Part shown: positions 56,536 through 64,000 of the stretch, one piece after another | How the letters are laid out: each line of letters starts with the position of its first letter | Position numbering within the stretch: the stretch's first letter is position 1 | From: Pseudoxanthomonas indica | GTDB lineage: Bacteria > Pseudomonadota > Gammaproteobacteria > Xanthomonadales > Xanthomonadaceae | Length of the DNA stretch: 64,000 nt | NCBI RefSeq assembly: GCF_900167565.1 | Contig: NZ_FUZV01000002.1 | Span: forward strand, 1,426,001-1,490,000 | Direction of reading: 5' to 3' | Notes under the pieces: model-generated | The model's database searches: none | Seen by the model: only the letters and a program-made list of their open reading frames with translations | What the model was told of the DNA's origin: nothing | Position numbers and translations under genes: made by a program

Positions 56536-57357
56536 ATGAGCGATACCCCCGCAGGCCCCCGGCGCGCGGCCGAGTCCAGGATCGAACGCTGGCAACCCTA
56601 TATCGCCGGTACGGTCAGCGCGTTGCTGCACGTGCTGATGCTGCTCATCCTGCTGTGGACCGCCCGGACGATGGTCACCCCGCCACAAGGCGCCGCCGGT
56701 GGCAGCCGGATGCGGGTGCAGTACATCGGCGACAGCCGCACGGCCACGCCGCCGCCGCCCAGTCCGCCGCCGACGCGTCCACCCACGCCCAATCCACCGG
56801 CGGCCACCGCCAGCCGGCAGACGCCACCGCCCAACACCACGCGACGTGACGCCGAGGCCGTGCAACCGCCGGAACCGGAACCGAGCCAGCAGCAGGCGCC
56901 CGCATCGGCCGCGCGACAGGCCCCGCCCGCCCAACGCCACCCCGAGCGCTGGACCGGACGGCCGCCCGGCATGATCGAAGAAGACCTGGCCCCGGAGAAC
57001 ACCGGTCAGGCGCGCGGTCCGGCGGTCAACCAGGGCACCCAGCGCGACATCACCGTCGCCGAGCCGAGCATGGAAGTGGGCGGCTACCAGGTCTATTACG
57101 ACCTGCGCAACGAGATGCAGGTGCGCGCGTGGAAGGCGCAGGGCATGAAGGAACTGTTCCTGCCGTTGCCCGGCACCAAACGCTACATGGTCTGCCCGCT
57201 GCAGACCGCGCTCAACCGGGCCTCGGGCAAGTGCCGCCTGCTGGAACCGGACGCGCCGGAAATGGCGCGCATCGGCGACGCCCGCCAGGTGCTCACCATC
57301 CAGGACGTCTACCGTCGTGGCGAGAAGGTGTGGAGCGGGCCGGGCGCGTATCGCTGA
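56536..57357 (+). CDS. TonB/TolA-like proline-rich single-pass membrane protein, function unknown
   Basis: I do not recognise a named family for the whole protein. A short basic cytoplasmic N-terminus leads into one membrane segment (about 23-42) with the Ser28-x3-His32 pattern (VSALLHVLMLLILLW). This pattern, in TonB and TolA, contacts the ExbBD/TolQR motor. A long Pro/Arg/Gln-rich periplasmic region (about 70-165) follows. The C-terminal ~90 residues are globular (VGGYQVYYDLRNEMQVRAW... with cysteines in MVCPLQ and GKCRLL) and do not look like a standard TonB C-terminal domain. An ATG at 56494 would add 14 residues. It is the only plus-strand gene within the kynurenine cluster. Confidence 0.72.
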   Translation: MSDTPAGPRRAAESRIERWQPYIAGTVSALLHVLMLLILLWTARTMVTPPQGAAGGSRMRVQYIGDSRTATPPPPSPPPTRPPTPNPPAATASRQTPPPNTTRRDAEAVQPPEPEPSQQQAPASAARQAPPAQRHPERWTGRPPGMIEEDLAPENTGQARGPAVNQGTQRDITVAEPSMEVGGYQVYYDLRNEMQVRAWKAQGMKELFLPLPGTKRYMVCPLQTALNRASGKCRLLEPDAPEMARIGDARQVLTIQDVYRRGEKVWSGPGAYR

Positions 57358-57375
57358 CCCCGGCGCGGTGTCGGA

Positions 57376-57906
57376 TCAGGTATCTGGCATCACGTAGCGG
57401 CCGGGCGCGGGATTCAGATGGCCGCAGCTTTTGCAGGTGCGGTGTTCGCGCGAGGAATAGAAGCGATCAAAGACCGGCGGGAAGTCGGTCTCGATGTTCT
57501 TCAGCGTGAAGTACTCCTCAAAGAGAGTGTGATTGCACTGCTCGCAGAACCACAGCAGGCCGTCCTGCTCATGCGGCAGACGGCGGCGCTCGATCACCAG
57601 GCCCACTGAATCGGGCATGCGCTGCGGCGAATGCGGCACGCGTGGCGGCAGCAGGAAGATCTCGCCGGCGCGCAGCGGAATGTCGCGAACCGCACCGTCC
57701 TCCTGGATCTTCAGCACCATCTCGCCTTCCAGCTGATAGAACCACTCCGGGCCTTCGTCATAGTGGAAGTCGGTGCGCTGGTTGGGGCCGCCGACCACCA
57801 TCACGATGAAGTCGCCTGCGTAGATCACCTTGTTGCCCACCGGCGGCTTGAGCAGATGGCGGTGTTCCTCGATCCAGGCCTGCAGGTTCAACGGTCCGGG
57901 CAGCAT
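57376..57906 (-). CDS. nbaC: 3-hydroxyanthranilate 3,4-dioxygenase
   Basis: Cupin-fold Fe(II) dioxygenase that opens 3-hydroxyanthranilate to ACMS. Predicted iron ligands are His48, Glu54 and His92 ([17 protein letters not shown] and RVPHSPQR), with substrate-binding Arg44 and Arg96. The bacterial C-terminal rubredoxin-like site is complete: Cys121-x2-Cys124 and Cys158-x2-Cys161. 176 residues is the usual bacterial length. It starts one base after the RidA-family gene stop and ends 18 bases from the convergent TonB-like gene. Confidence 0.96.
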   Translation of the reverse strand: MLPGPLNLQAWIEEHRHLLKPPVGNKVIYAGDFIVMVVGGPNQRTDFHYDEGPEWFYQLEGEMVLKIQEDGAVRDIPLRAGEIFLLPPRVPHSPQRMPDSVGLVIERRRLPHEQDGLLWFCEQCNHTLFEEYFTLKNIETDFPPVFDRFYSSREHRTCKSCGHLNPAPGRYVMPDT

Positions 57907-57907
57907 G

Positions 57908-58339
57908 TCAGGCGTCCTCGCTCAGCGCGGCCACGCACTTGAGTTCGATGGCAATGGGCGTGGGCAGGGCGGTGATGCCCAGGGTGGTGCGACAGGGTGC
58001 GCGCGCCGGGTCCGGGAAGAACTCGGCCCAGATGTGGTTGTAGGCGGCAAAGTCGCGGCTCATGTCGGTCAGGTAGACGGTGACATCGACCAGATCCTCC
58101 CAGCGTGCGCCGCTGGCTTCCAGCACCGCGCGCACATTGGCGAACACCGCGCGCGTCTGCGCCTGGATGTCATAGCCGCGCACGCGGCCGTCGGCGAAAT
58201 AATCGTTGCCGGGGATGGCATTGCTGGCCGGATCGCGCGGACCGATGCCGGAAAGGAACAGCAGGTTCCCGACCCGGCGTGCATGCGGATAGGCGCCCAC
58301 TGGCGCAGGCGCGGCGCTGGCGTGGATGCCTTCGCTCAT
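57908..58339 (-). CDS. RidA-family deaminase, probable 2-aminomuconate deaminase
   Basis: RidA/YjgF-fold protein of 143 residues. The family arginine and glutamate are present ([10 protein letters not shown] and [13 protein letters not shown]) along with [13 protein letters not shown]. Its placement between 3-hydroxyanthranilate dioxygenase and the aldehyde dehydrogenase genes matches the NbaF-type 2-aminomuconate deaminases, which would release ammonia from 2-aminomuconate to give 4-oxalocrotonate. General enamine deamination is the alternative. Start and stop are tightly packed with both neighbours. Confidence 0.85.
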   Translation of the reverse strand: MSEGIHASAAPAPVGAYPHARRVGNLLFLSGIGPRDPASNAIPGNDYFADGRVRGYDIQAQTRAVFANVRAVLEASGARWEDLVDVTVYLTDMSRDFAAYNHIWAEFFPDPARAPCRTTLGITALPTPIAIELKCVAALSEDA

Positions 58340-58367
58340 CGGCCCGGACTCCCGGCCACGCCCGTCA

Positions 58368-59036
58368 TCAGGGACGTTCCCGTTTGGCTATGCCGGCTAG
58401 CGCGCGTTCGTAGGCAGGCTGCAGGCCCTCCTGCGAATCGGCGTCCATGCCCAGCTCGCGGACGCGGCCGTCGAACAGGCTGTAGACCCAGCCATGCACG
58501 GCCACCGGCTGGTTGCGCGCCCAGGCATCCTGAATCACGGTGGTGCGGCAGACATTGAAGGTCTGCTCGATCACGTTGAGCTCGCACAGGCGCGCATGGC
58601 GCAGTGATTCGGTGTCTTCTTCCTCCAGCAGCGCCGCATGCTTGAGCGCCACATCCGAAACATGCCGCAACCAGTTGTCAGCCAGGCCCACGCGCAGGCC
58701 GGTCATCGCCGCATGCACGCCGCCGCAGCCGTAATGGCCGACGATCAGGATGTGCTCGACCTTGAGGATGTCGACCGCGAACTGGATCACCGACAGACAG
58801 TTGAGATCGCCATGCGACATGACGTTGGCGACATTGCGATGAACGAAGACCTCGCCCGGGTCCAGGCCCAGGATCTGGTTGGCCGGCACGCGCGAGTCCG
58901 AACAGCCAATCCACAGATAACGCGGTGACTGCTGTTGCGACAGGCGTTTGAAGAAGCCCGGATCTTCGTGCTTGATGCGCTCGGCCCATTCGCGATTGTT
59001 GCGGAGCAGGTTTTCCAGTTCACTCACAGGCGTCAT
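58368..59036 (-). CDS. can: Beta-class carbonic anhydrase
   Basis: Hydrates CO2 to bicarbonate. Zinc ligands and the catalytic dyad are all present: Cys45, Asp47 and Arg49 (GCSDSRVPANQILGL), His101 and Cys104 (GHYGCGGVHAAM). 222 residues, normal for the Can type. I start at the ATG at 59036. It is co-directional and closely spaced with the kynurenine-catabolism genes on either side (81 bases from the dehydrogenase, 28 bases to the RidA gene). Placing a CO2-handling enzyme beside a decarboxylating pathway may be functional, but it may also simply be a housekeeping gene carried along. Confidence 0.94.
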   Translation of the reverse strand: MTPVSELENLLRNNREWAERIKHEDPGFFKRLSQQQSPRYLWIGCSDSRVPANQILGLDPGEVFVHRNVANVMSHGDLNCLSVIQFAVDILKVEHILIVGHYGCGGVHAAMTGLRVGLADNWLRHVSDVALKHAALLEEEDTESLRHARLCELNVIEQTFNVCRTTVIQDAWARNQPVAVHGWVYSLFDGRVRELGMDADSQEGLQPAYERALAGIAKRERP

Positions 59037-59117
59037 CCAGTGGGGAGGGGCAGGGCACGCGGAGGTGCGCTGCATAGTGTGCGCTCTGGCGCGCGGGTCG
59101 TCAGCCCACGCGGGCGA

Positions 59118-60545
59118 TCAGTCGACGGCGATGCCGACATTGCGCGACTCGGTGAAGAAGCGCATGGCGTCCGCGCCGCCTTCCCGGCCCACGCCGGACT
59201 GGCCCATGCCGCCAAAGGGCGTGCGCAGATCGCGCATCAGCCAGGTGTTGACCCAGACCATGCCCACGCGCAGGCGCGCGGCCAGACGATGGGCGCGTTG
59301 CAGATCGCGGGTCCAGAGCGAGGCGGCCAGGCCGTAGTCGCTGGCGTTGGCCAGCGCCAGCGCCTGGGCTTCGTCCTCGAACGCCTGCAGGGTGACCACC
59401 GGCCCGAAGATTTCCTCGCGATTGCTGGCCGCCTCCGGACCCAATCCCTCGAGGATGGTCGGCTCGACGAACCAGCCGCCGTGCGAAGACGGTGACCCAC
59501 CCAGCACGATGCGCCCGCCTTCGGCGCGCGCGCGTTCGATGCAGGCGCTGACCTTGTTGAAGTGCGCCTGCGATACCAGCGGCCCCAGATCAGTGGCTTC
59601 CTCGTCAGGCGCACCCACGCGCAAGGCAGCGGCCCGGCCGGCGAACGCCTGGCGGAATTCGTCGTAGATGCCGCGCTCGATCAACAAGCGCGAACCGCAC
59701 AGGCAGATCTGCCCGGAGTTCTGGAACGCCGAACGCACGATCACATCCAGCTGCGCGCGCCAGTCGCTGTCGGCAAACACCAGGGTGGGATTCTTGCCGC
59801 CCAGCTCCAGCGAGATCTTTTTCAGCGCCGGCGCCGCCAGACTGGCGATGCGCTGGCCGACGCGGGTGCTGCCCGTGAACGACACCGCCTTGACCCGCGC
59901 ATCCAGCACCAGCGGTTCACCCACCTCCGGACCGGCGCCATGCACCAGGTTGAAGACGCCAGGCGGCAGGCCGATGTCGTGCGCCAATTGCGCCAGCAGG
60001 GTGGCGGTGAGCGGCGTGACTTCCGAGGCCTTGGCCACCACCGTATTGCCGGCGGCCAGGGCCGGGGCAATCTTCCAGGTGAAGAGATAGAGCGGCAGAT
60101 TCCACGGCGATATCGTCGCCACCACGCCCAGCGGCTGGCGCAGGGTGTAGTTGAGGCCGGCCTCGCCATGATGCGATTCGCTGCCGAACTGGGTGGCGGC
60201 GTGGGCGAAGAAACGCAGGTTGGACACCGCCCGCGGAATTTCGATCTGGCGGGCCAGGCGAATTGGCTTGCCGCCGTCGCGGGATTCGGCCTGGGCGAAT
60301 TCCGGCAGGCGGCTTTCCAATGCGCTGGCCAGCTTTTCCAGCCAGGCCGCACGTTCGCTGTTGCGCAGTGCCGCCCAGTCCGGGGCGGCGCGTTCGGCCG
60401 CTTCCACGGCGGCATGCACATCGTCGCTGTCACCGTCGGCCAGGCGGGCGAAGACGGCGCCGTCGATCGGTTGCACCACCTCGCGCCAGCGGCCGTTGAA
60501 GGAGGGGCGCGGTTGGCCGTCAATCCAGTGGGTCAGGGTCTGCAT
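59118..60545 (-). CDS. Aldehyde dehydrogenase, probable 2-aminomuconate-6-semialdehyde dehydrogenase
   Basis: NAD-dependent ALDH-superfamily enzyme of 475 residues. Catalytic residues are in place: Asn149 (SPWN), Glu247 (LELGGKNP) and Cys281 (FQNSGQICLCGSR). The PPGVFNLVHG and ASLWTRDLQRAHRLAARLRVGMVWVNTW blocks are those of the 2-hydroxymuconate / 2-aminomuconate semialdehyde branch. Given its neighbours it most likely oxidises the ACMSD product to 2-aminomuconate. The close alternative, 2-hydroxymuconic semialdehyde, cannot be excluded by sequence alone. Confidence 0.88.
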   Translation of the reverse strand: MQTLTHWIDGQPRPSFNGRWREVVQPIDGAVFARLADGDSDDVHAAVEAAERAAPDWAALRNSERAAWLEKLASALESRLPEFAQAESRDGGKPIRLARQIEIPRAVSNLRFFAHAATQFGSESHHGEAGLNYTLRQPLGVVATISPWNLPLYLFTWKIAPALAAGNTVVAKASEVTPLTATLLAQLAHDIGLPPGVFNLVHGAGPEVGEPLVLDARVKAVSFTGSTRVGQRIASLAAPALKKISLELGGKNPTLVFADSDWRAQLDVIVRSAFQNSGQICLCGSRLLIERGIYDEFRQAFAGRAAALRVGAPDEEATDLGPLVSQAHFNKVSACIERARAEGGRIVLGGSPSSHGGWFVEPTILEGLGPEAASNREEIFGPVVTLQAFEDEAQALALANASDYGLAASLWTRDLQRAHRLAARLRVGMVWVNTWLMRDLRTPFGGMGQSGVGREGGADAMRFFTESRNVGIAVD

Positions 60546-60602
60546 GCGGCAAGCTTAGCGCGGAGGCTGTTGAAGGCCATGTTGCAGCGCGGGCCATGCG
60601 GA

Positions 60603-61391
60603 TCAGATCGACTGCATGCGCCCACCATCCACCGCCAGGCTGACACCGTTGATGTAGCCGGCAGCAGGCGAGGCGAGGAAGGCGATGGCTGCGGCAACCT
60701 CGCTGGCGTCGGCGAAACGGGCGGCGGGTACGCTGGCCAGCATGGCGGCGCTGATGCTGGCTTCGTCCTTGCCGGTGGCGGCCGTGCGATCAGCCAGAAT
60801 CTGCTGCAGCCGCGCCGTGCGCGTGTAACCCGGCAATACGTTGTTGACCGTGATGCCGTCGCCGCCCAGTTCGCGCGACAGCGTCTTGGCCCAGCTGGCC
60901 ACCGCGCCACGAATCGTGTTGGACACACCCAGGTTGGCGATGGGTTCCTTCACCGAGGTCGAGATGACATTGACGATGCGGCCCCAGCCGCCCGCGCGCA
61001 TGCCCGGGGCGAGCAGCTGGGCGAGCAGCTGGTTCGCCAGCAGGTGGCGCTGGAACGCGTCGAGGTAGGCGCTGGCCTCGGCGGCAATGGCGCGCCCGGC
61101 CGGCGGACCGCCGCTGTTGTTGATCAGGATCTGGAACGCATGCGTCGCCAGGCTCGCTTCCACCTGCGCGCGCAACCCGGCCGCATCGGCGAGATCAGCC
61201 ACCAGCGCCGCATGTTGCTGGTCCGCGTGCACGCGTGGCAATTGCGCCACTACTTCGTCGAGCTTGTCCTTGCGTCGCGCCAGCACGGTGACGTCGGCGC
61301 CCAGCAAGGCAAGTTCATGGGCGGCGGCGCGGCCAATGCCTTCGGAGGCGCCGCAGACCAGGGCGTGAAGATGGGATAGGTCGAGGTCCAT
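60603..61391 (-). CDS. Atypical short-chain dehydrogenase/reductase
   Basis: SDR-fold protein of 262 residues. The cofactor glycine motif is CGASEGIGRA, NNSGGPP is the NNAG equivalent, and the last part AFLASPAAGYINGVSLAVDGG is standard. The catalytic Tyr-x3-Lys is not present: the aligned segment reads GVSNTIRGAVASWAKTL, with Ser and Arg at those places, after an intact upstream serine segment (NVISTS). Proteins of this subgroup are common but their reactions are mostly unknown. It precedes the dehydrogenase by 57 bases and may take part in the same pathway. Confidence 0.85.
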   Translation of the reverse strand: MDLDLSHLHALVCGASEGIGRAAAHELALLGADVTVLARRKDKLDEVVAQLPRVHADQQHAALVADLADAAGLRAQVEASLATHAFQILINNSGGPPAGRAIAAEASAYLDAFQRHLLANQLLAQLLAPGMRAGGWGRIVNVISTSVKEPIANLGVSNTIRGAVASWAKTLSRELGGDGITVNNVLPGYTRTARLQQILADRTAATGKDEASISAAMLASVPAARFADASEVAAAIAFLASPAAGYINGVSLAVDGGRMQSI

Positions 61392-61418
61392 GCCGGCGAG
61401 TGTATGCCAGGCCCGTGA

Positions 61419-62036
61419 CTAGCGTCGTGGCAGGCGATCCAGCATCAACGCCGCCACCTCGTCCTGGCCCAGCGCCTGCAGTGCGGCGGCGGCGCCGCGC
61501 ACGTTGGCCTCGGGATGGTTCTGGTTGAGCTTGAACTTGAGCTCGATGCGTTGGACCTGCAGGCGGAATCCGATGATGCCGCGCAGCTGCCGCACATGAT
61601 CGTCGCGGTCGTGTTCAAAGCGCCAGTCCTGGCCCACGCGCGGCTCGTTGAGCTGGCTCAGGCGATCGACAATCGACGCCAGCGCCGCGGTGTCTTCGGT
61701 CAGCTGCAACTGGCCGTGCAGATGCGCCACCGCGTAATTCCAGGTGGGCACGCGTGCGGCTTCTTCCTTGTCGGCATACCAGCCTGGCGACACGTACGCA
61801 TGCGGGCCGTGCACGATCGCCAGGGCCGGCCCGGCATGGCGAGCCTGCGGATTGGGTCGGGCCCAGTGTCCTTCCAGCCAGACGGTATCGCCCTCGCGCC
61901 CATACAGCACCGGCACATGGCTGACGAAGGGCAGGCCGTCGGCGTCCACCGTCACCAGGGTGATGAAGGCATCGCGTGCGATCAGCGCATCCAGCGCGCC
62001 CAGATCGGTTTCGGCAAAGGCGCGCGGGGTGTACAT
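61419..62036 (-). CDS. FMN-binding PaiB-like negative regulator family protein
   Basis: Member of the FMN_bind_2/PaiB family, named after a Bacillus repressor of sporulation and protease genes; in proteobacteria the function is unclear. The hallmark AYVSPGWYADKEEAARVPTWNYAVAHLHG is intact, and the C-terminal IELKFKLNQNHPEANVRG block also fits. 205 residues from the ATG at 62036; the in-frame upstream extension is antisense to another gene. The family mainly shows a flavin-reductase-like split barrel, so DNA binding should not be assumed. Confidence 0.85.
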   Translation of the reverse strand: MYTPRAFAETDLGALDALIARDAFITLVTVDADGLPFVSHVPVLYGREGDTVWLEGHWARPNPQARHAGPALAIVHGPHAYVSPGWYADKEEAARVPTWNYAVAHLHGQLQLTEDTAALASIVDRLSQLNEPRVGQDWRFEHDRDDHVRQLRGIIGFRLQVQRIELKFKLNQNHPEANVRGAAAALQALGQDEVAALMLDRLPRR

Positions 62037-62079
62037 GGGCGAAGGACTCGCGGCGGGACGACGGCGAAGGAGGGAGGAA

Positions 62080-62400
62080 TCAGGCGCGCGCGCCGAGCGT
62101 CTGCACCATCCGCTGCACCAGCGCTTCGTCGCTGTCGGCCTGCGGCGGCTGCACCTGCTGCAGCGAGAAACCACGGGCCAGCGCGTCGTCCTCGTCCAGC
62201 CCGTCGTAGGAGACGAATTCGGCATCGAGCAGGGCGCTGCGTGCGCTGTCTTCGCTGTCGTAGGCCAGGTGGTTGCCGTCGCTGTCCAGCACCTCGGCGG
62301 TGCCGGCATCGAGGATGCGCAGGCGCGCCCAGATCAGGTTGCGGCCCAGGCTGGCCAGGTACCAGGTGTCGACGAATTCATGCATGGGGGCATCACTCAC
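62080..62400 (-). CDS. Small hypothetical protein
   Basis: I do not recognise a family. 106 residues, cytoplasmic, acidic, with HEFVDTWYLASLGRNLIWARLRILDAGTAEVLD near the N-terminus and a Gln/Asp-rich tail. I use GTG 62400 as the start because AAGGA lies 8 bases upstream; the ATG at 62385 (MHEFVDTW) is the alternative. It is co-directional with the membrane protein gene 11 bases upstream, so they are probably in one operon. Confidence 0.6.
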   Translation of the reverse strand: MSDAPMHEFVDTWYLASLGRNLIWARLRILDAGTAEVLDSDGNHLAYDSEDSARSALLDAEFVSYDGLDEDDALARGFSLQQVQPPQADSDEALVQRMVQTLGARA

Positions 62401-62411
62401 TTGTGCAGTCC

Positions 62412-62717
62412 TTACTTGATCGCGGCGGCCAGCAGGGCCAGCAGGCCGGACAGGGCCAGCGACGCGACCATCACGATCAGCGAAATGCGCGCCGGCGTGG
62501 CCAGCCCGCTCAACGAGGCGTCGGCCTGCGCGCGGTAGCCTCGGGCAAGCAACCAGCGCAGGGCTTCGGGCTTCAGAAACGCGCCTTCTCCCCATTGCGC
62601 GGTCAACGCCGCATGCCGATCACGGATATGCACCAGCGTCAGCGGCCAGAAAATAACGAAGGCGCTGAAACCGGCAATGGCCACGCCCACCAGGCAGAGT
62701 GCGAAAAACAGCAACAC
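62412..62717 (-). CDS. Small hypothetical membrane protein
   Basis: 101 residues with two clear membrane segments (about 2-28 LLFFALCLVGVAIAGFSAFVIFW and 78-99 ISLIVMVASLALSGLLALLAAA) and a positively charged loop between them (HIRDRHAALTAQ). No family recognised. It starts 3 bases after the asnS stop on the same strand and is followed at 11 bases by the next small gene. Confidence 0.7.
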   Translation of the reverse strand: MLLFFALCLVGVAIAGFSAFVIFWPLTLVHIRDRHAALTAQWGEGAFLKPEALRWLLARGYRAQADASLSGLATPARISLIVMVASLALSGLLALLAAAIK

Positions 62718-62720
62718 CGA

Positions 62721-64000
62721 TCAGAACTCCGCGCTGCCGGGCGCGCGCGGGTAGGGGATGGAGTCGCGGATGTTGGCCAGGCCGCAGACGTACACCACCA
62801 GGCGTTCGAAGCCCAGGCCAAAGCCGGCGTGCGGCACCGTGCCGTAGCGGCGGAAGTCGCGGTACCAGCCGTAATGCGCCGGGTCCAGGCCGAACTGCGC
62901 CATGCGCGCGTCCAGCACGTCCAGGCGTTCTTCGCGCTGGCTGCCGCCTATGATCTCGCCGATGCCCGGCGCCAGCACGTCCATCGCGGCGACGGTCTTG
63001 CCGTCGTCGTTCAGGCGCATGTAGAAGGCCTTGAAGTGCTCGGGGTAGTTCATCACCACCACCGGCCGGCCGACGTGCTGCTCGGTCAGCCAGCGCTCGT
63101 GTTCGGTCTGCAGATCCAGGCCCCATTCGACCGGGAACTCGAACTTCTTGCCCGACTTCTGCAGCAGGCTGATCGCCTCGCTGTAGTCGATGCGCTCGAA
63201 CGGCGCGTTGATGAAGGTTTCCAGGCGGGTGATGGCGTCCGGCTGCACGCGCTCGGCGATGAAGGCCATGTCGTCGCCACGCTCGTTGAGCACGGCGCGG
63301 AACAGGTACTTCAGGAATTCTTCGGCCAGGTCGGCGTCCTCGGCCAGATCGGCGAAGGCGATCTCCGGTTCGATCATCCAGAACTCGGCCAGATGGCGAG
63401 TGGTATTGCTGTTCTCGGCGCGGAAGGTCGGGCCGAAGGTGTAGACCTTGCTCAGCGACAGGCAGTAGGCCTCGACGTTGAGCTGGCCGGACACGGTCAG
63501 GAAGGTTTCCTTGCCGAAGAAATCGCGCGAGAAATCGACCTCGCCGCTCGCGGTGCGCGGCAGGTTGGCCATATCCAGCGTGGAGACGCGGAACATCTGG
63601 CCGGCGCCTTCGGCGTCGGAGGTGGTGATGATCGGCGTGCTGATCCAGTTGAAGCCGCGCTCGTGGAAGAAGCGGTGCACGGCCTGCGACAGGCAGTTGC
63701 GGATGCGGGTGACCGCACCGAACAGGTTGGTGCGCGGACGCAGGTGGGCGAATTCGCGCAGGTATTCCAGGCTGTGCTGCTTGGGCTGCATCGGGTAGGT
63801 CAGCGGATCCTCGACCCAGCCGACCACTTCCAGCTTGCTGGCCTGGATTTCAAAGCTCTGGCCCTGGCCCTGCGAAGCGACCAGGGTGCCGGTGGCGATG
63901 ACCGCGCAGCCGGTGCTCAGGTGCTTCACTTCGGATTCGTAGTTGTCCAGGGTGTTGTTGGCCACCACCTGGATCGAGGCGAAGCAGGAGCCATCGCTGA
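62721..64000 (-). CDS. asnS: Asparaginyl-tRNA synthetase (5' end beyond window)
   Basis: Charges tRNA-Asn with asparagine. The frame is open to the last base of the window: [12 protein letters not shown] is the expected OB-fold segment upstream of any in-window start, so roughly the first 38 residues are missing. Class II synthetase motifs are intact: motif 2 as [23 protein letters not shown] and motif 3 as [16 protein letters not shown]. The C-terminus [17 protein letters not shown] is standard, and the retained AsnRS-specific [14 protein letters not shown] segment separates it from AspRS. Confidence 0.97.
   Translation of the reverse strand, partial: SDGSCFASIQVVANNTLDNYESEVKHLSTGCAVIATGTLVASQGQGQSFEIQASKLEVVGWVEDPLTYPMQPKQHSLEYLREFAHLRPRTNLFGAVTRIRNCLSQAVHRFFHERGFNWISTPIITTSDAEGAGQMFRVSTLDMANLPRTASGEVDFSRDFFGKETFLTVSGQLNVEAYCLSLSKVYTFGPTFRAENSNTTRHLAEFWMIEPEIAFADLAEDADLAEEFLKYLFRAVLNERGDDMAFIAERVQPDAITRLETFINAPFERIDYSEAISLLQKSGKKFEFPVEWGLDLQTEHERWLTEQHVGRPVVVMNYPEHFKAFYMRLNDDGKTVAAMDVLAPGIGEIIGGSQREERLDVLDARMAQFGLDPAHYGWYRDFRRYGTVPHAGFGLGFERLVVYVCGLANIRDSIPYPRAPGSAEF

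Overview
The window is a high-GC gammaproteobacterial chromosome segment. The gene set points to the Xanthomonadaceae (Stenotrophomonas / Pseudoxanthomonas / Lysobacter type): the order ndk-rlmN-pilF-rodZ, a MoeB with an N-terminal rhodanese domain, a giant (~180 kDa) NAD-glutamate dehydrogenase, a short NAD kinase, a complete 3-hydroxyanthranilate branch of the kynurenine pathway, and GTAG-type short palindromes between genes. The genus cannot be fixed from this alone. I see no tRNA, rRNA, transposase, phage gene or CRISPR array.

Layout. 1-6864: ndk (5' truncated), rlmN, pilF, rodZ, a YfgM-like protein, bamB and der, a tightly packed housekeeping run ending in a strong terminator before der. 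6891-9283: molybdenum cofactor genes moeA and moeB. 9363-12337: a KefB-type antiporter, convergent with an alpha/beta hydrolase and a DUF1244 protein. 12381-17865: folD, guaB, guaA, an aminoglycoside-kinase-like gene and tadA. 17883-19951: DUF2721 protein, orn, MscS channel.

20382-36806 is one gene for a 5474-residue autotransporter adhesin with an extended signal peptide, about 37-45 beta-strand repeats and a C-terminal barrel. Its passenger is a nested repeat: five conserved QFWDG cap modules separate four long blocks in an A-B-A-B order (834, 810, 833 and 810 residues), so it appears to have grown by duplicating a unit of about 1643 residues. It converges on a tetR-adaptor-RND pump operon (36879-41886, minus strand) and shares a bidirectional terminator with it.

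42354-49943: the giant glutamate dehydrogenase, NAD kinase, a small exported protein and a 5'-nucleotidase. 49952-62400 (minus strand): two kynurenine-catabolism units. One reads SDR, aldehyde dehydrogenase, carbonic anhydrase, RidA deaminase, 3-hydroxyanthranilate dioxygenase. The other reads ACMS decarboxylase, kynureninase, kynurenine monooxygenase, followed by sbcB and two DUF genes. Together they would carry kynurenine to 4-oxalocrotonate. A TonB/TolA-like proline-rich membrane protein sits inverted between the two units. The right edge holds small genes and asnS, cut by the window end.
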